Shown piece after piece: positions 28,701-38,102 of a stretch of DNA of 64,000 nt; the first letter of the stretch is position 1, and each line of letters opens with the position of its first letter. The position numbers were made by a program, and so were the translations under genes. The DNA is taken from NCBI GenBank assembly GCA_002862435.1, contig PKDC01000007.1:1-64000 (forward strand), in the 5' to 3' direction. The notes below the pieces were generated by a model. That model was not told the DNA's origin, made no database searches, and saw only the letters and a program-made list of their open reading frames with translations. The DNA is from Pseudomonadota bacterium. Its GTDB lineage: Bacteria; Pseudomonadota; Gammaproteobacteria; UBA5335.

Positions 28701-31217
28701 GCCGCGTTGCAGGTGGAAGTGGATCTCGCACCGGAGGATACCGTCGAGCTGGAATGGATCGAGGGTTGGGCCGACTCCGAAGCCGCCGCCCTTGACGCGA
28801 TCAACCATGCATTTCCGTCTGATATTCCCCCCCCATCGTTGCAGGCGATGAAAAAAATCCCGCCGCGCAGCATTCTGCCCCGCCCCGGCCTTGACCCGCT
28901 ATTTGGTTTCACTCTGGACGGTCGCGGCTTTGCAATGGGGCCGGACACGCCGCGCCCGTGGACTCATGTGCTGGCCAATCGCCAGGGACATGGCGTGTTG
29001 ATCGGCAACGATGGCGCCCAGTTCTCTTTTTCCGGCAATGCCCAGCAAAATGGTCTGACGCCGTTTACCCTGGACACCGTTCCCGCCCAGTCCTGCGCCC
29101 AGGCTGTGTATGTGACTGATCTGGAAACCGGCGCGCTGGTGACACCGGGTTTGACTCCCCTCAGGCAAAACGCGGCGCAAGATGTGCGTTTCGAACCCGG
29201 ACAGGCCGTACTGGCCAGCGCCGGGGCGGATCTAGCGCTTTGCATGACGGTCGCCGTGCTGCCGGATGAACCCGTGGAAGTGCGGGTCCTGCGGGTGGAG
29301 AATCGCTCGGCGCATCCCCGAAAGCTCCGTCTGACAGCCTTTGCCCATCTTTCTCTGGCAGAGTTGCCGCAAGACAGCCATGGCCAGATCCGGGCGCATT
29401 TTGATCCCGAATTGAGAGCCTGCCTGTTCTCCCGGCCCCGACAGGTGTTCCATGCCGGCATGGGATTTCTCGCCATCGATCTGCCGGTGGAAGCCCATAC
29501 CTTCAACCGTCGGGCGTTCTGGGGCGCGGCCGGCGACCTCACCCGCCCTGCCATGGCCCTCACGGGCTGTCCGCAGAACGATCAGCTACCGGATGGAGAA
29601 ACCATCGCGGCCCTGAGTGGCGTTTTCCGGCTTGCGCCCTTCGCCACACAAGAACTCGTTGTGCTGATGGGGCAGGCCAAGACGGCCAAGGACGCCGCCC
29701 GGTTGATTCGCCGCTACGGCCAGCCCGCACCCGCCACGCAGTCCCTCGCCCGCACCCGGGACGAATGGACCGACATCCTCGGGCAACTGCGCATTGAAAC
29801 CGACCACCCCGACTTCGATCGACTGGTCAACGACTGGCTGCCCTATCAGGTGCTCACCGCCCGACTCTGGGGTCGGCTGGGACCGAATCAGCGCAGCGGG
29901 GCCTTCGGCTTCCGGGATCAGCTACAGGACGTGCTGCCGTTGATCTGGACATGGCCGGAGCTTGCGCGCGAGCAGATCCTGCGTCATGCCGCGGTTCAGT
30001 TCCCGGAGGGCGATGTGCTGAAGTGGTGGCACCCGGCAACTGACGGCGGCATCGGACTGGGTCAGCGCAGTCGTGCCAGTGATCCACATCTGTGGTTGCC
30101 TTACCTGGTGAGTCACTACGTCACAGCCACGGGCGATTGGGATGCCCTGGAGACACAAGTGCCCTATTTGGAAGGCCGACCCATTCCCAAGGGCTGGCCG
30201 GACATCGCCTTTGTTCCCCGCGTATCCCGCGAGCAAGAGAATCTTTATCGCCATTGCCGGCGCGCCATTGCGTTCAGCCTGGCCCACCTCAGTCCCCGCG
30301 GCTTGCCCCGGATGGGCGCGGGAGACTGGAACGATGGACTCGATCAACTTGGCTTGAAAGGTCGTGGCGAAAGCGTGTGGATGGCGCTATTCCTGCACGA
30401 TGTATTGCGGCGGTTTGCGCCCCTGGCGCGGCGTGTCGAAGGCATGCAGGGTGAACAACGGGATCTCGAAGCAGCCAGACGGTTACGCACGGCAATTGAT
30501 GGCTGCTGGCTGGGGGATCGTTTCCTGCGCGCGACCAGTGATCAAGGCGAGCCGTTTGCGCCATTGACCGCACTGATGGCCTCCTGGCCGGCGATTTCGG
30601 GCGCGGCGGATGCTGAACGGGCGGAAACGGCTTTGACGGCGGGTCTGGCTGGATTGGAACAGCCTGGCCTGATCCGCCTGCTGGATGAGGCTTTTGACGG
30701 CGACAGCAAGCCTTACCCCGGGCGGATCGCATTGTACCCGCCAGGTGTGCGCGAAAACGGGGGCCAATACAGCCATGGCGCCACCTGGCTGGTCGATGCG
30801 GCGCTCACTGTGTCTGCCCAGGCGGGGAGTGCTGGCGACGGTCCACGCGCCAATCATTGGCATCAACGTGCCTGGTCGTTGTGGCAAAAGCTTTCACCGA
30901 TGAACAAGGATCCCGCGCGCCATGGGCTGCCGCCTTACCAACAGGCCGCTGATGTGTATTGGGGGGCGGGTCATGACGGCCGCGGAGGGTGGACGGGTTA
31001 TACCGGCGCCGCCGCGCGCATGCTCTGGACCGCCTATGGTTTGCTGGGGCTAAGGCTGGAGCAAGGCGAGTTCACCATTGACCCGGCAGCGTTCACGCGG
31101 GTGGGAGCGCCCCGTTTGCGCGCTGTGCGCTATCGTGGCCGCTTATATCGCTCGTCCATGGCGGTGAGCCCGGAGTCAGATCGCGTGCCAGACAATCGCC
31201 ATTCCGGCGAAGTGTAA
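25728..31217 (+). CDS. Giant polytopic membrane protein with C-terminal GH94 (NdvB-like) module
   Basis: 1,829 residues from ATG 25728 (GTG 25722 is also possible). Residues about 18-745 form many hydrophobic helices with loops; I see no GT84 or other glycosyltransferase motif there. Around 750-1040 and 1053-1350 are two tandem beta-sandwich domains like those in cyclic beta-1,2-glucan synthase. About 1355-1790 is an alpha/alpha barrel with GH94 motifs: LKWWHPATDGGIG, the catalytic Asp1533 in GAGDWNDG, and VRENGGQYSHGATW. In NdvB the GH94 part trims beta-1,2-glucan by phosphorolysis to set chain length. Here it is fused to a different membrane region, so the substrate is unknown. It is monocistronic or co-transcribed with corA 133 bp downstream. 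Confidence 0.8.
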   Translation: MSNSQQETIREDWPSGVIQGMKLSVAVGSALASVWLLAMGGAGQTVLLRPVLLAWLAFGVAGSARWSARWLSLATWRDGAIVLALAWAADPGATLWAVPASLVTVFSLTQGSTALIGGVFLFASLRARWLRNAPLSPASALAFLLLPIGFNLLLLLGNSHLLATWGGAFLGDEASLAVRAAFGRALLLSGLNLGAFWGMGMLLDGRGTRDLRLLLLAILCGTWAAWTPVLADWGSSATIAGLNPAFGLAGIVGFAALAQGGLWAQTFLLTGLLMEGLRGQRPQWTTAWAQGREGAGKGAVYGALFMLILGLAEALLQAAAFKQFLQTAPLMAGVVLGPLLFGLARTLVESFDGSAPFVGRLRNNLKTPRNYARGIVLGLGLALALDRNIGASPDLSRFAWGFVIGAIGSAGVDLAADAWRCLRGARHYLDTGRSYVFASLLGGGVGGLLAWYFDALQLQIVGEKLMRYALIHGPNAGRPVYDYVTYPLFSRWGAIDLGAVPGGLKQFYCDSLAGVINWSIAAPLFSINLVVLTAMFERSTAPLRHLFTRDGLVGVAAQAVRVQRWGLWMAPIIQTFLKMAPDPTAYNQDGALRTGLATVQSLRLDEAAFRRWSLESFLGLMAYGWLRILIWFDHMGLRVASLVNLSFIGLDRLEARLARWLGHASPTPVIPEGIRRFATWAPLLLPFYIPRGGEWDVVWQESQRLAASPDAPLLPAAQLLLGTYIAAGVGGFFLLIWLLRRLHRTRQASVPVLARLNSGRYQLEIAADGNSRSLVRTANGGSLDFSRRSADPALAHGHTFYLQEFLPETGRFSLPNDLLRARMDGAARTAQRTPADTVVLTQDGADGLNARIEVRPFAHGEAMLWRIHLSQSAGRARRLRITSYLEWALNRPDVYLRRPDFNAIHVGVRFIRDRAALLAHNRLLGGEHPNRHPPGCAFVAVKPSDCVRLVGYEDDRSRFLGLGTLAAPQGLAGHELRGVGDEGLLYPFDPAAALQVEVDLAPEDTVELEWIEGWADSEAAALDAINHAFPSDIPPPSLQAMKKIPPRSILPRPGLDPLFGFTLDGRGFAMGPDTPRPWTHVLANRQGHGVLIGNDGAQFSFSGNAQQNGLTPFTLDTVPAQSCAQAVYVTDLETGALVTPGLTPLRQNAAQDVRFEPGQAVLASAGADLALCMTVAVLPDEPVEVRVLRVENRSAHPRKLRLTAFAHLSLAELPQDSHGQIRAHFDPELRACLFSRPRQVFHAGMGFLAIDLPVEAHTFNRRAFWGAAGDLTRPAMALTGCPQNDQLPDGETIAALSGVFRLAPFATQELVVLMGQAKTAKDAARLIRRYGQPAPATQSLARTRDEWTDILGQLRIETDHPDFDRLVNDWLPYQVLTARLWGRLGPNQRSGAFGFRDQLQDVLPLIWTWPELAREQILRHAAVQFPEGDVLKWWHPATDGGIGLGQRSRASDPHLWLPYLVSHYVTATGDWDALETQVPYLEGRPIPKGWPDIAFVPRVSREQENLYRHCRRAIAFSLAHLSPRGLPRMGAGDWNDGLDQLGLKGRGESVWMALFLHDVLRRFAPLARRVEGMQGEQRDLEAARRLRTAIDGCWLGDRFLRATSDQGEPFAPLTALMASWPAISGAADAERAETALTAGLAGLEQPGLIRLLDEAFDGDSKPYPGRIALYPPGVRENGGQYSHGATWLVDAALTVSAQAGSAGDGPRANHWHQRAWSLWQKLSPMNKDPARHGLPPYQQAADVYWGAGHDGRGGWTGYTGAAARMLWTAYGLLGLRLEQGEFTIDPAAFTRVGAPRLRAVRYRGRLYRSSMAVSPESDRVPDNRHSGEV

Positions 31218-31350
31218 GTACCCCCCTGGTTTTTACTGGAGCGCGCCATCCATTGTCAGCGGAATATGCAATGGGCGCGCGCAATCGCATCAAATGCTGT
31301 ATTTGTGATCGGGGTGCAGCAGTTGCTGTGAATTGCGATGAGGGATTCCC

Positions 31351-32427
31351 ATGGCTCGATTGTTCAAGAAACGCTACCACCCTCCAGGAACCGCACCGGG
31401 CACGCTCACCGAGCACACCCCCGCAGGAAATGCGGTCCGGATCACGGCGATGCTCTATGACGCCCAGGAAACGCATATGCTTCCCGAAAATGCGCTGGGA
31501 AGTCTTCCCGAGCCGAAGGAAGGGGGGCGGTTGTGGGTGCATGTCCAGGGAACACCTGATACCGACCAGCTGAATCAACTGGGCAGGCGTTTCGGCCTCC
31601 ACCCCTTGGCCCTGGAGGACGTCGCCAACGTCGGGCAACGGCCCAAAATCGACCAATACGATCAAAACCTGTTCGTGGTGCTCGGCATGCCCGTTCTAGT
31701 GGTGGACGAGCTGCACGTCGCCGACATCAGCCTGTTTCTGGGCAAGGATTTTGTGATCAGTGTCTGCGAAGGCGCCGAAGATCCCTTCGTCGAGGTGCGC
31801 AAACGGCTTCAGAACGGTGGTGGGCGCTTGCGTCAGCTGGGTGCGGATTTTCTGTTTTATGCACTCATCGATACCGTCGTGGATCAGGCCTATCCGGTAC
31901 TGGAGACCCTTGGGGAAACCATCGAAACCCTGGAAGTGGAATTGCTGGAGCGGCCCAATCGCGACATGCTCGGTCAATTGCATCTGCTCAAGCGCGAATT
32001 GATTCTGCTACGCCGCCAATTGTGGCCGGCCCGGGATCTCCTTTCGCAGATGATGCGCAACGATCTGGAACTGCTGCATCCGGAAACGCTGGGCTATTTC
32101 CGCGATGCACATGACCACGCCGTGCAGATTATCGATCTCATCGAAAGCTACCGCGACATCACCGCTTCCATGCTGGATGTCTATCTCTCCAGCATGAGTC
32201 ATCGATTGAACGACATCATGCGGGTTCTGACCGTCATCACCACGATCTTCATGCCATTGACTTTCATTGCCGGTATTTACGGCATGAACTTTGTCGCCAA
32301 TGACAAGAGCTTTTGGGCCATGCCGGAAATCCGCACGACTTACGGTTATCCCGTGGTATTGGGGGTGATGCTCGTCATTGCGGTGGGCATGCTGCTGTCA
32401 TTCCGCCGCAGCGGATGGCTGCGGTAA
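31351..32427 (+). CDS. corA: Magnesium/cobalt transport protein
   Basis: A 358-residue pentameric Mg2+ channel of the 2-TM-GxN family. A long cytoplasmic domain (LEDVANVGQRPKIDQYDQNLF is conserved) leads into the stalk helix, then TM1 (VLTVITTIFMPLTFIAGIYG) ending in the selectivity motif GMN at 311-313 and TM2 VVLGVMLVIAVGMLLSF. GAGG precedes ATG 31351. The start context and length are normal. No Mg riboswitch-like leader was recognised in the 133 bp upstream. Confidence 0.96.
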   Translation: MARLFKKRYHPPGTAPGTLTEHTPAGNAVRITAMLYDAQETHMLPENALGSLPEPKEGGRLWVHVQGTPDTDQLNQLGRRFGLHPLALEDVANVGQRPKIDQYDQNLFVVLGMPVLVVDELHVADISLFLGKDFVISVCEGAEDPFVEVRKRLQNGGGRLRQLGADFLFYALIDTVVDQAYPVLETLGETIETLEVELLERPNRDMLGQLHLLKRELILLRRQLWPARDLLSQMMRNDLELLHPETLGYFRDAHDHAVQIIDLIESYRDITASMLDVYLSSMSHRLNDIMRVLTVITTIFMPLTFIAGIYGMNFVANDKSFWAMPEIRTTYGYPVVLGVMLVIAVGMLLSFRRSGWLR

Positions 32428-32553
32428 CTTTTACACGGACAATGGCTTCACGATGGCCGCTACACCTTCCAACGCAGACTGACATCGCGTCTCATCTGCC
32501 GCTTGGCGTGTGTTGGCCACGTCCAAAGAACCCGACAACGGCGCGCCTGTCGT

Positions 32554-35226
32554 TCAGCCGCCGGCCAGCAGCCGTTTCAATTCGGGCACACAGGAACCAC
32601 AACCGGTGCCGGCCTGGAGCTTCTGGCCGATGGCTTCCAGGGTCACTGCCTCGCCCTGGGTGATGGCCTTGAGCAATCGGTTGCGCCCCACCTGGAAACA
32701 GGAACAGACAATCTCGCCCTGATCCTCCCCCGCCGCCGGCGAACGTCCCGCCAGCAGGCTCATGCGCGCCGCGGCATCCAGTTCCGGTGCGTCAAACAGG
32801 CCCTCCAACCACTGACGCGCCGGCAGGTTGCCGTCCCGACTGACGAACAAACAGCTCTCCAGTCGCCCGGCGCGGATCAACGCGGCGCGGTAACGACCGG
32901 CCCCCGCATCCTGAAACTCCAGCCATTCATCCGCCTCCGCGTGGCCCAGGCGGGTCATGGCCCAGGCCGACCAGTCGCCCGGCATGGCGGTGTCAGCCAG
33001 TTCATAGCGTGAGCAGCGGGTGCCCGTTGAACGCACCCAGTAATCGACGCCGACCGTCTCCAGGTCGCCTCGAACCAATGCAAAGCCCTGCCAGGCACAG
33101 GCATAAGCGCTGATCCGGACCGGCGTGTGCTTGAATTCCGGTTCGCCGGAAATGGGATCCACCACCGGATTGACCAAGGCATCCACCCGGCCCTTGCCGG
33201 CAAACACATCGTTCCAGTGCATCGGCACGAACACCGTGCCGGGACGTTGGTCGCCGGTGAGGCGCGCGCGCGCCAGCATTCGTCCCCACGGGGTTTCGAG
33301 ATGCACCAGGCACCGATCGGCAATCCCCAACACTGCGGCATCGCGCGGATGCAGCTCGGCATAGGGCTCGGTGAGATGAGTCGACAGGCGCGGAGAGCGG
33401 CCGGTACGGGTCATGGTGTGCCATTGGTCGCGGATGCGGCCGGTGTTGAGCACCAGTGGGTAGTCGGTATCCGGCGCATGAACAGGCGTGCGATAACGCA
33501 CTGGCACCAGGCGGGCACGCGCATCGGGGGTGTAGAAGCGCCCATCGGCAAACATGCGGTCGGTGCCGGTCCCCGCCGTACGTACCGGCCAGCGTATCGG
33601 ATCCAGCGTTTCATAGGCCGCGCTGTCCACATCAGCGAGTCCGGAGAGGTCGAAGTCCCGCGTGCCTGCATTCTCAAAGGCAGACAGCCGCGCGTGCTCG
33701 CGAAAAATATCCCTCGACCCGGCATAGTTGAAGCCGGCGCCGAACCCCATGCGGCGCGCCACCTCCTGGACCACCCACCAATCAGGCTGGGCTTCCCCCG
33801 GTGCGTCCAGAAAGGCGCGCTGGCGCGAGATGCAGCGTTCGGAATTGGTTACCGTCCCTTCACGCTCACCCCAGGTCGCGGCTGGAAGCACCACATGCCC
33901 CAAGGCGGTGGTATCGGTCTCGCACATGTCCGAGACCACCACCAACGGACAGCGCCGCAAGGCGTCCTTGACTCGGTCGGCGTCAGGCAGGCTCACCACC
34001 GGATTGGTGGCCATGATCCACAGCGCCTTGATGCGCCCCTCACCCACCGCCTCGAACAATTCCACGGCCTTCAAGCCCGGCCGGCGCGCGATGACCGGGC
34101 TCTCCCAGAAACGCTGCACAATCGCCTGATGCTCGGGCGATTCCAGGTCCAGATGGGCGGCAAGCTGGTTGGCCAAGCCGCCCACTTCGCGCCCGCCCAT
34201 GGCATTGGGCTGGCCGGTGATGGAAAAGGGTCCCATGCCCGGCTGGCCAATGCGGCCGGTGAACAGGTGGCAGTTGATGATGGCGTTGACCTTGTCGGTG
34301 CCGGCGGAGGATTGATTCACGCCTTGCGAAAACAGGGTGACCACCCGTTCGGTGCGTGCGAACAAACGGAATAACGCGGCGACGTCCTCCTCGGGGACAC
34401 CACACCCGGCAGCCACCGCCGGAATCGATGGCGCGTCGTCACGGGCAGCGGCCAGGGTGGCCGCATAGCCGCTGGCATGACTTTCAAGAAAGGCAAAATC
34501 TGCCCTGCCCTCCCGCGCCAGATGCGCCAGCAGACCGTTGAAGAGCAAGACGTCGGTGCCAGGCCGGACGGGCAAATGCAAGCCTGCCAGATCGCAACTG
34601 GCGGTGCGGCGGGGATCGATCACCACCAGACTGAGATCGGGTCGCTCGGCCTTGGCCGCCTCGATGCGCCGATACAGCACCGGATGACACCAGGCCAGGT
34701 TGGAGCCGACCAGGATCAGTACATCCGCCTGCTCCAGATCCTCGTAGCAGCCCGGCACGGTGTCGCTGCCAAACGCGCGCTTGTGGCCGGCGACGGCGGA
34801 GGACATGCACAGGCGGGAATTGGTGTCGATGTTGGCCGAGCCGATATAGCCCTTCATCAGCTTGTTGGCAACATAGTAATCCTCGGTCAGCAATTGTCCC
34901 GAGACATAGAACGCAACCGCATCTGGGCCATATTGCTCGATGGCAGACTGGAACCCCCCGGCCACCCGCGTCAACGCCGCCTCCCAGGAAACCGCTTGTC
35001 CATCCACCCGTGGCTGGCGCAGGCGGTGGTCATGGCCGACGGTTTCGCCGAGTGCCAGCCCTTTGGAGCACAGCCGGCCGAAGTTGGCCGGATGGGCTGG
35101 ATCCCCCGAGATTGCGACCGAACCGTCTGGCTGCACCTGAGCCAGCACACCGCAACCCACCCCGCAATACGGGCAGGTGGTGCGGACCGCAGGCTGAGCA
35201 GAGGGGTTGTCAGCCCCTGGCGCCAT
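32554..35226 (-). CDS. nasA: Assimilatory nitrate reductase catalytic subunit
   Basis: 890 residues. It reduces nitrate to nitrite in the cytoplasm. The N-terminal 4Fe-4S ligands are Cys18, Cys21, Cys25 and Cys53 (TCPYCGVGCG, GRLCSKG), followed by the molybdopterin oxidoreductase domains (FSQGVNQSSAGTDKVNAIIN, TNPVVSLPDADRVKD, VLPAATWGEREGTVTNSERC). A C-terminal BFD-like 2Fe-2S domain (IVCSCFQVGRNRLLKAI and GTGCGSCVPELK) is the extended NasA form. No Tat signal is seen, supporting an assimilatory cytosolic role. ATG 35226 shares one base with the nirD stop (TGATG). It converges on corA. Confidence 0.95.
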   Translation of the reverse strand: MAPGADNPSAQPAVRTTCPYCGVGCGVLAQVQPDGSVAISGDPAHPANFGRLCSKGLALGETVGHDHRLRQPRVDGQAVSWEAALTRVAGGFQSAIEQYGPDAVAFYVSGQLLTEDYYVANKLMKGYIGSANIDTNSRLCMSSAVAGHKRAFGSDTVPGCYEDLEQADVLILVGSNLAWCHPVLYRRIEAAKAERPDLSLVVIDPRRTASCDLAGLHLPVRPGTDVLLFNGLLAHLAREGRADFAFLESHASGYAATLAAARDDAPSIPAVAAGCGVPEEDVAALFRLFARTERVVTLFSQGVNQSSAGTDKVNAIINCHLFTGRIGQPGMGPFSITGQPNAMGGREVGGLANQLAAHLDLESPEHQAIVQRFWESPVIARRPGLKAVELFEAVGEGRIKALWIMATNPVVSLPDADRVKDALRRCPLVVVSDMCETDTTALGHVVLPAATWGEREGTVTNSERCISRQRAFLDAPGEAQPDWWVVQEVARRMGFGAGFNYAGSRDIFREHARLSAFENAGTRDFDLSGLADVDSAAYETLDPIRWPVRTAGTGTDRMFADGRFYTPDARARLVPVRYRTPVHAPDTDYPLVLNTGRIRDQWHTMTRTGRSPRLSTHLTEPYAELHPRDAAVLGIADRCLVHLETPWGRMLARARLTGDQRPGTVFVPMHWNDVFAGKGRVDALVNPVVDPISGEPEFKHTPVRISAYACAWQGFALVRGDLETVGVDYWVRSTGTRCSRYELADTAMPGDWSAWAMTRLGHAEADEWLEFQDAGAGRYRAALIRAGRLESCLFVSRDGNLPARQWLEGLFDAPELDAAARMSLLAGRSPAAGEDQGEIVCSCFQVGRNRLLKAITQGEAVTLEAIGQKLQAGTGCGSCVPELKRLLAGG

Positions 35227-35588
35227 CAAGGGGAACCCCCACTCCCCGGCAGGCCGATGAACACCGTGCCATTGTCAACGCGCGTGGGGAAGCAGGCTGT
35301 TTCCCCTTCATCGGGCGCCAAAGCGGATCCTGTCTCCAGCGCAATGCCCCAGTTGTGCAGCGGGCAATAGACACGGCGTTCGCAGACGATGCCTTCTGAG
35401 AGCGGGCCGCCACGGTGGGGACAATGGTTGCGCAGGGCAAAAACCTCATCCTCGCGGTTGCGGAAGACGGCGATCTCGCCGGATGGATGCTTCACCACCC
35501 GGGCACCCAGGGGCGGAATGGCCATCAGTGGCCCCACCTCGATCCAGTCCAGACCAGTTGTGGAATCAGGGGCCTGTGTCTGTGTCAT
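35226..35588 (-). CDS. nirD: Nitrite reductase (NADH) small subunit
   Basis: 120 residues with a Rieske-type 2Fe-2S fold, NHCPHRGGPLSEG (Cys56, His58) and VYCPLHNWGIALETG (Cys75, His78). All four ligands are kept, whereas E. coli NirD has lost them, so this subunit may bind a real cluster. It partners with NirB in reduction of nitrite to ammonium. It starts 29 bp after nirB and overlaps nasA by one base. Confidence 0.93.
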   Translation of the reverse strand: MTQTQAPDSTTGLDWIEVGPLMAIPPLGARVVKHPSGEIAVFRNREDEVFALRNHCPHRGGPLSEGIVCERRVYCPLHNWGIALETGSALAPDEGETACFPTRVDNGTVFIGLPGSGGSP

Positions 35589-35617
35589 GAAGCCTATTCT
35601 CCTGCAACAAGCCGCGC

Positions 35618-38065
35618 TCAGGCCAGGGAGGCGAGCGGTTCAAAGGCATGGGTGTCTTTTTCCTGCGCAACCAAGGTGGCCCAGGGGTCGATCTGGGCAT
35701 GGACCTGGGAGTCATGGAAACGCTGCGCCAGCGCCTGGCGCCCCGGCGCGTCTTCCACAATGCGCTGTTTCACGAAGTTCAAGCCCACCCGCTCGATCCA
35801 GGGGGCAGTGCGTTCCAGATAATGGGCATCCTCCCGGTACAGTTGCAGGAAGGCAGCAGTGTATTCGGCCACTTCCTCGGGGGTTTTGACGTGGCAGAGC
35901 AGGTCCGTCGCGCGCACCTTGACGCCACCATTACCGCCCACATGCAGCTCGTAGCCTGAATCCACACAGACCACACCCAAGTCCTTGATGGTGGCTTCGG
36001 CGCAGTTGCGGGGGCAGCCCGAGACGGCGAGCTTGACCTTGTGCGGCGTCCAGGTGCCCCAAGTCATCTTTTCCAGATCAATGCCCAAGCTTGTGGAATC
36101 CTGAGTGCCGAAGCGGCACCACTCCTTGCCGACACAGGTCTTGACCGTGCGCAGGGATTTGCCGTAGGCATGGCCGGAGACGAAACCGGCCTCATTGAGA
36201 TCCGCCCACATGTGAGGCAAATCCTCTTTCTTGACGCCCAACAGGTCGATGCGCTGCCCGCCGGTGATCTTGACCGTGGGAACGGCGTATTTGTCCGCCA
36301 CATCGGCGATGGCCCGCAGTTCTTGGGCATTTGTCACCCCGCCCCAGATGCGCGGAATGACCGAGTAGGTGCCATCCTTCTGGATGTTGGCGTGGGCGCG
36401 CTCGTTGATGAAACGGGATTGCGGATCGTCCAAGGCTTCGCCTGGCCAGGTCGCGATGAGGTAATAGTTGATCGCCGGACGGCAGCTGGAACAGCCATCG
36501 GGGTTGTGCCATTCGAGGAACTGGCGCACCTGTCCGGCCGTGATGAGGTGATGGTCGCGAATCGCGGCCCGCACCTCGTCATGCGTGCGTTCAGTGCATT
36601 TGCACATCGACTTGCGGCTGGGCGTCGCGCTGTATTCACCGCCCAAAGTGGAAGCGAGAATCTGCTCCACAAGACCCGTGCAGGATCCGCAGGAGGAGGA
36701 GGCCTTGGTGTGTGCCCTGACCTCATCCAAAGTAAACAGTTTCTTCTCGGTGATCGCCTTGACGATGGTGCCCTTGCAGACGCCATTGCAGCCGCAGATC
36801 TCGGCCGTATCAGGCAAGCTGGCGGCATTGGAACTGCCACCCCGGCCCGAGTCGCCCAGATGGGCCTGGCCGAACAGCAGCATCTCGCGCATCTCGGAAA
36901 CATCCGTGCGATCGCGCAGCAACTGGAAATACCAACTGCCATCGCCAGTATCGCCATACAGAACGCTGCCCTTGATACAGTTCGCCGCGTCCAGCACCAG
37001 CCGTTTGTAGACCCCGCGCCGGGGATCCTGGAAGACGATTTCCTGCGTCCCCTCGCCGCCGGAAAAATCCCCGGCGGAGAACAGATCGATGCCGGTGACC
37101 TTGAGCTTGGTGGCCGTCACCGAGCCGGTGTAGCGGCCATAACCCAAGCCCGCCAGGTGGTTGGCGCACACCTTGGCCTGTTCGTAGAGCGGCGCCACCA
37201 GGCCGTAGGCGATGCCCCGATGTTGCGCGCACTCCCCCACCGCATAGATTGCGGGATCAAAGGTTTGCAGGGTATCGCTGACTACCACGCCGCGCTCGCA
37301 ATGCAGGCCCATCTGCTTGGCCAGCGTCACATTGGGGCGGATGCCCACGGCCATCACCACGAGATCAGCGGGAATCTCGCTGTCATCCTTGAAGCGGACG
37401 CCAGTCACGCGCGATTCCCCCAGAATGGCTGCCGTCTGGGCACCCATGCGGAACTTGAGGCCCCGTTCTTCCAGGGATTTCTGCAGCAGCGCGCCGGCTG
37501 GGCGATCCAGTTGTCGTTCCATAAGCGTGTCAGTCAGATGGATGACCGTGACGTCCATGCCGCGCTTGAGCAGGCCATTGGCGGCTTCCAGCCCGAGCAG
37601 GCCGCCGCCGATGACCACGGCATGGCGCTGTCCGGAGCGGGCCGCCTCCAGCATCGCGTCCACATCCTTGAAATCACGGAAAGTCACTACCCCGGGCAGA
37701 TCCTTGCCCGGCAGCGGAATGATGAAGGGATCCGAGCCGGTGGCAAGCAGCAGACGATCGTAGGGGACCTCAGTGCCATCGGCGGCCCGGACGCAGCGGC
37801 GGTGGCGGTCCACTTCGGTCACCGCCTTGCCGGTCAGCAGGGTAATGCCATTCTCGGCGTACCAAGCGGCATCGTTGAGGACAATCTCCTCCGGCGTCTT
37901 TTCGCCGCACAGGACGGGGGACAGCAGGATGCGGTTATAGTTGACGTGGGGCTCTGCGCCGAAGATGGTGATGTCGTACAGTTCGGGAGCCAGCTTGAGC
38001 AGCTCCTCGACCGTCCGCACCCCGGCCATGCCATTGCCCACCACCACCAGTTTCCGCTTGCCCAT
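35618..38065 (-). CDS. nirB: Nitrite reductase (NADH) large subunit
   Basis: 815 residues from ATG 38065 with GGGAGG 9 nt upstream; a longer frame to 38119 crosses the promoter. In order: an FAD/NAD-dependent oxidoreductase domain (KLVVVGNGMAGVRTVEELL, VVIGGGLLGLEAANGL, AVGECAQHRG), two BFD-like 2Fe-2S motifs (CGCNGVCKG with SSCGSCTGLV; CKC with DGCSSCRP), and the sirohaem/4Fe-4S domain with TCVGKEWCRFGTQDS and SGCPRNCAEA. It makes ammonium from nitrite using NADH. First gene of nirB-nirD-nasA; no nitrate transporter or nasR/nasS-nasT regulator is adjacent. Confidence 0.96.
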   Translation of the reverse strand: MGKRKLVVVGNGMAGVRTVEELLKLAPELYDITIFGAEPHVNYNRILLSPVLCGEKTPEEIVLNDAAWYAENGITLLTGKAVTEVDRHRRCVRAADGTEVPYDRLLLATGSDPFIIPLPGKDLPGVVTFRDFKDVDAMLEAARSGQRHAVVIGGGLLGLEAANGLLKRGMDVTVIHLTDTLMERQLDRPAGALLQKSLEERGLKFRMGAQTAAILGESRVTGVRFKDDSEIPADLVVMAVGIRPNVTLAKQMGLHCERGVVVSDTLQTFDPAIYAVGECAQHRGIAYGLVAPLYEQAKVCANHLAGLGYGRYTGSVTATKLKVTGIDLFSAGDFSGGEGTQEIVFQDPRRGVYKRLVLDAANCIKGSVLYGDTGDGSWYFQLLRDRTDVSEMREMLLFGQAHLGDSGRGGSSNAASLPDTAEICGCNGVCKGTIVKAITEKKLFTLDEVRAHTKASSSCGSCTGLVEQILASTLGGEYSATPSRKSMCKCTERTHDEVRAAIRDHHLITAGQVRQFLEWHNPDGCSSCRPAINYYLIATWPGEALDDPQSRFINERAHANIQKDGTYSVIPRIWGGVTNAQELRAIADVADKYAVPTVKITGGQRIDLLGVKKEDLPHMWADLNEAGFVSGHAYGKSLRTVKTCVGKEWCRFGTQDSTSLGIDLEKMTWGTWTPHKVKLAVSGCPRNCAEATIKDLGVVCVDSGYELHVGGNGGVKVRATDLLCHVKTPEEVAEYTAAFLQLYREDAHYLERTAPWIERVGLNFVKQRIVEDAPGRQALAQRFHDSQVHAQIDPWATLVAQEKDTHAFEPLASLA

Positions 38066-38102
38066 GCCGTTTTGCCTCCCGAGCCTGTCGTCCAAGCCTC
38101 GA

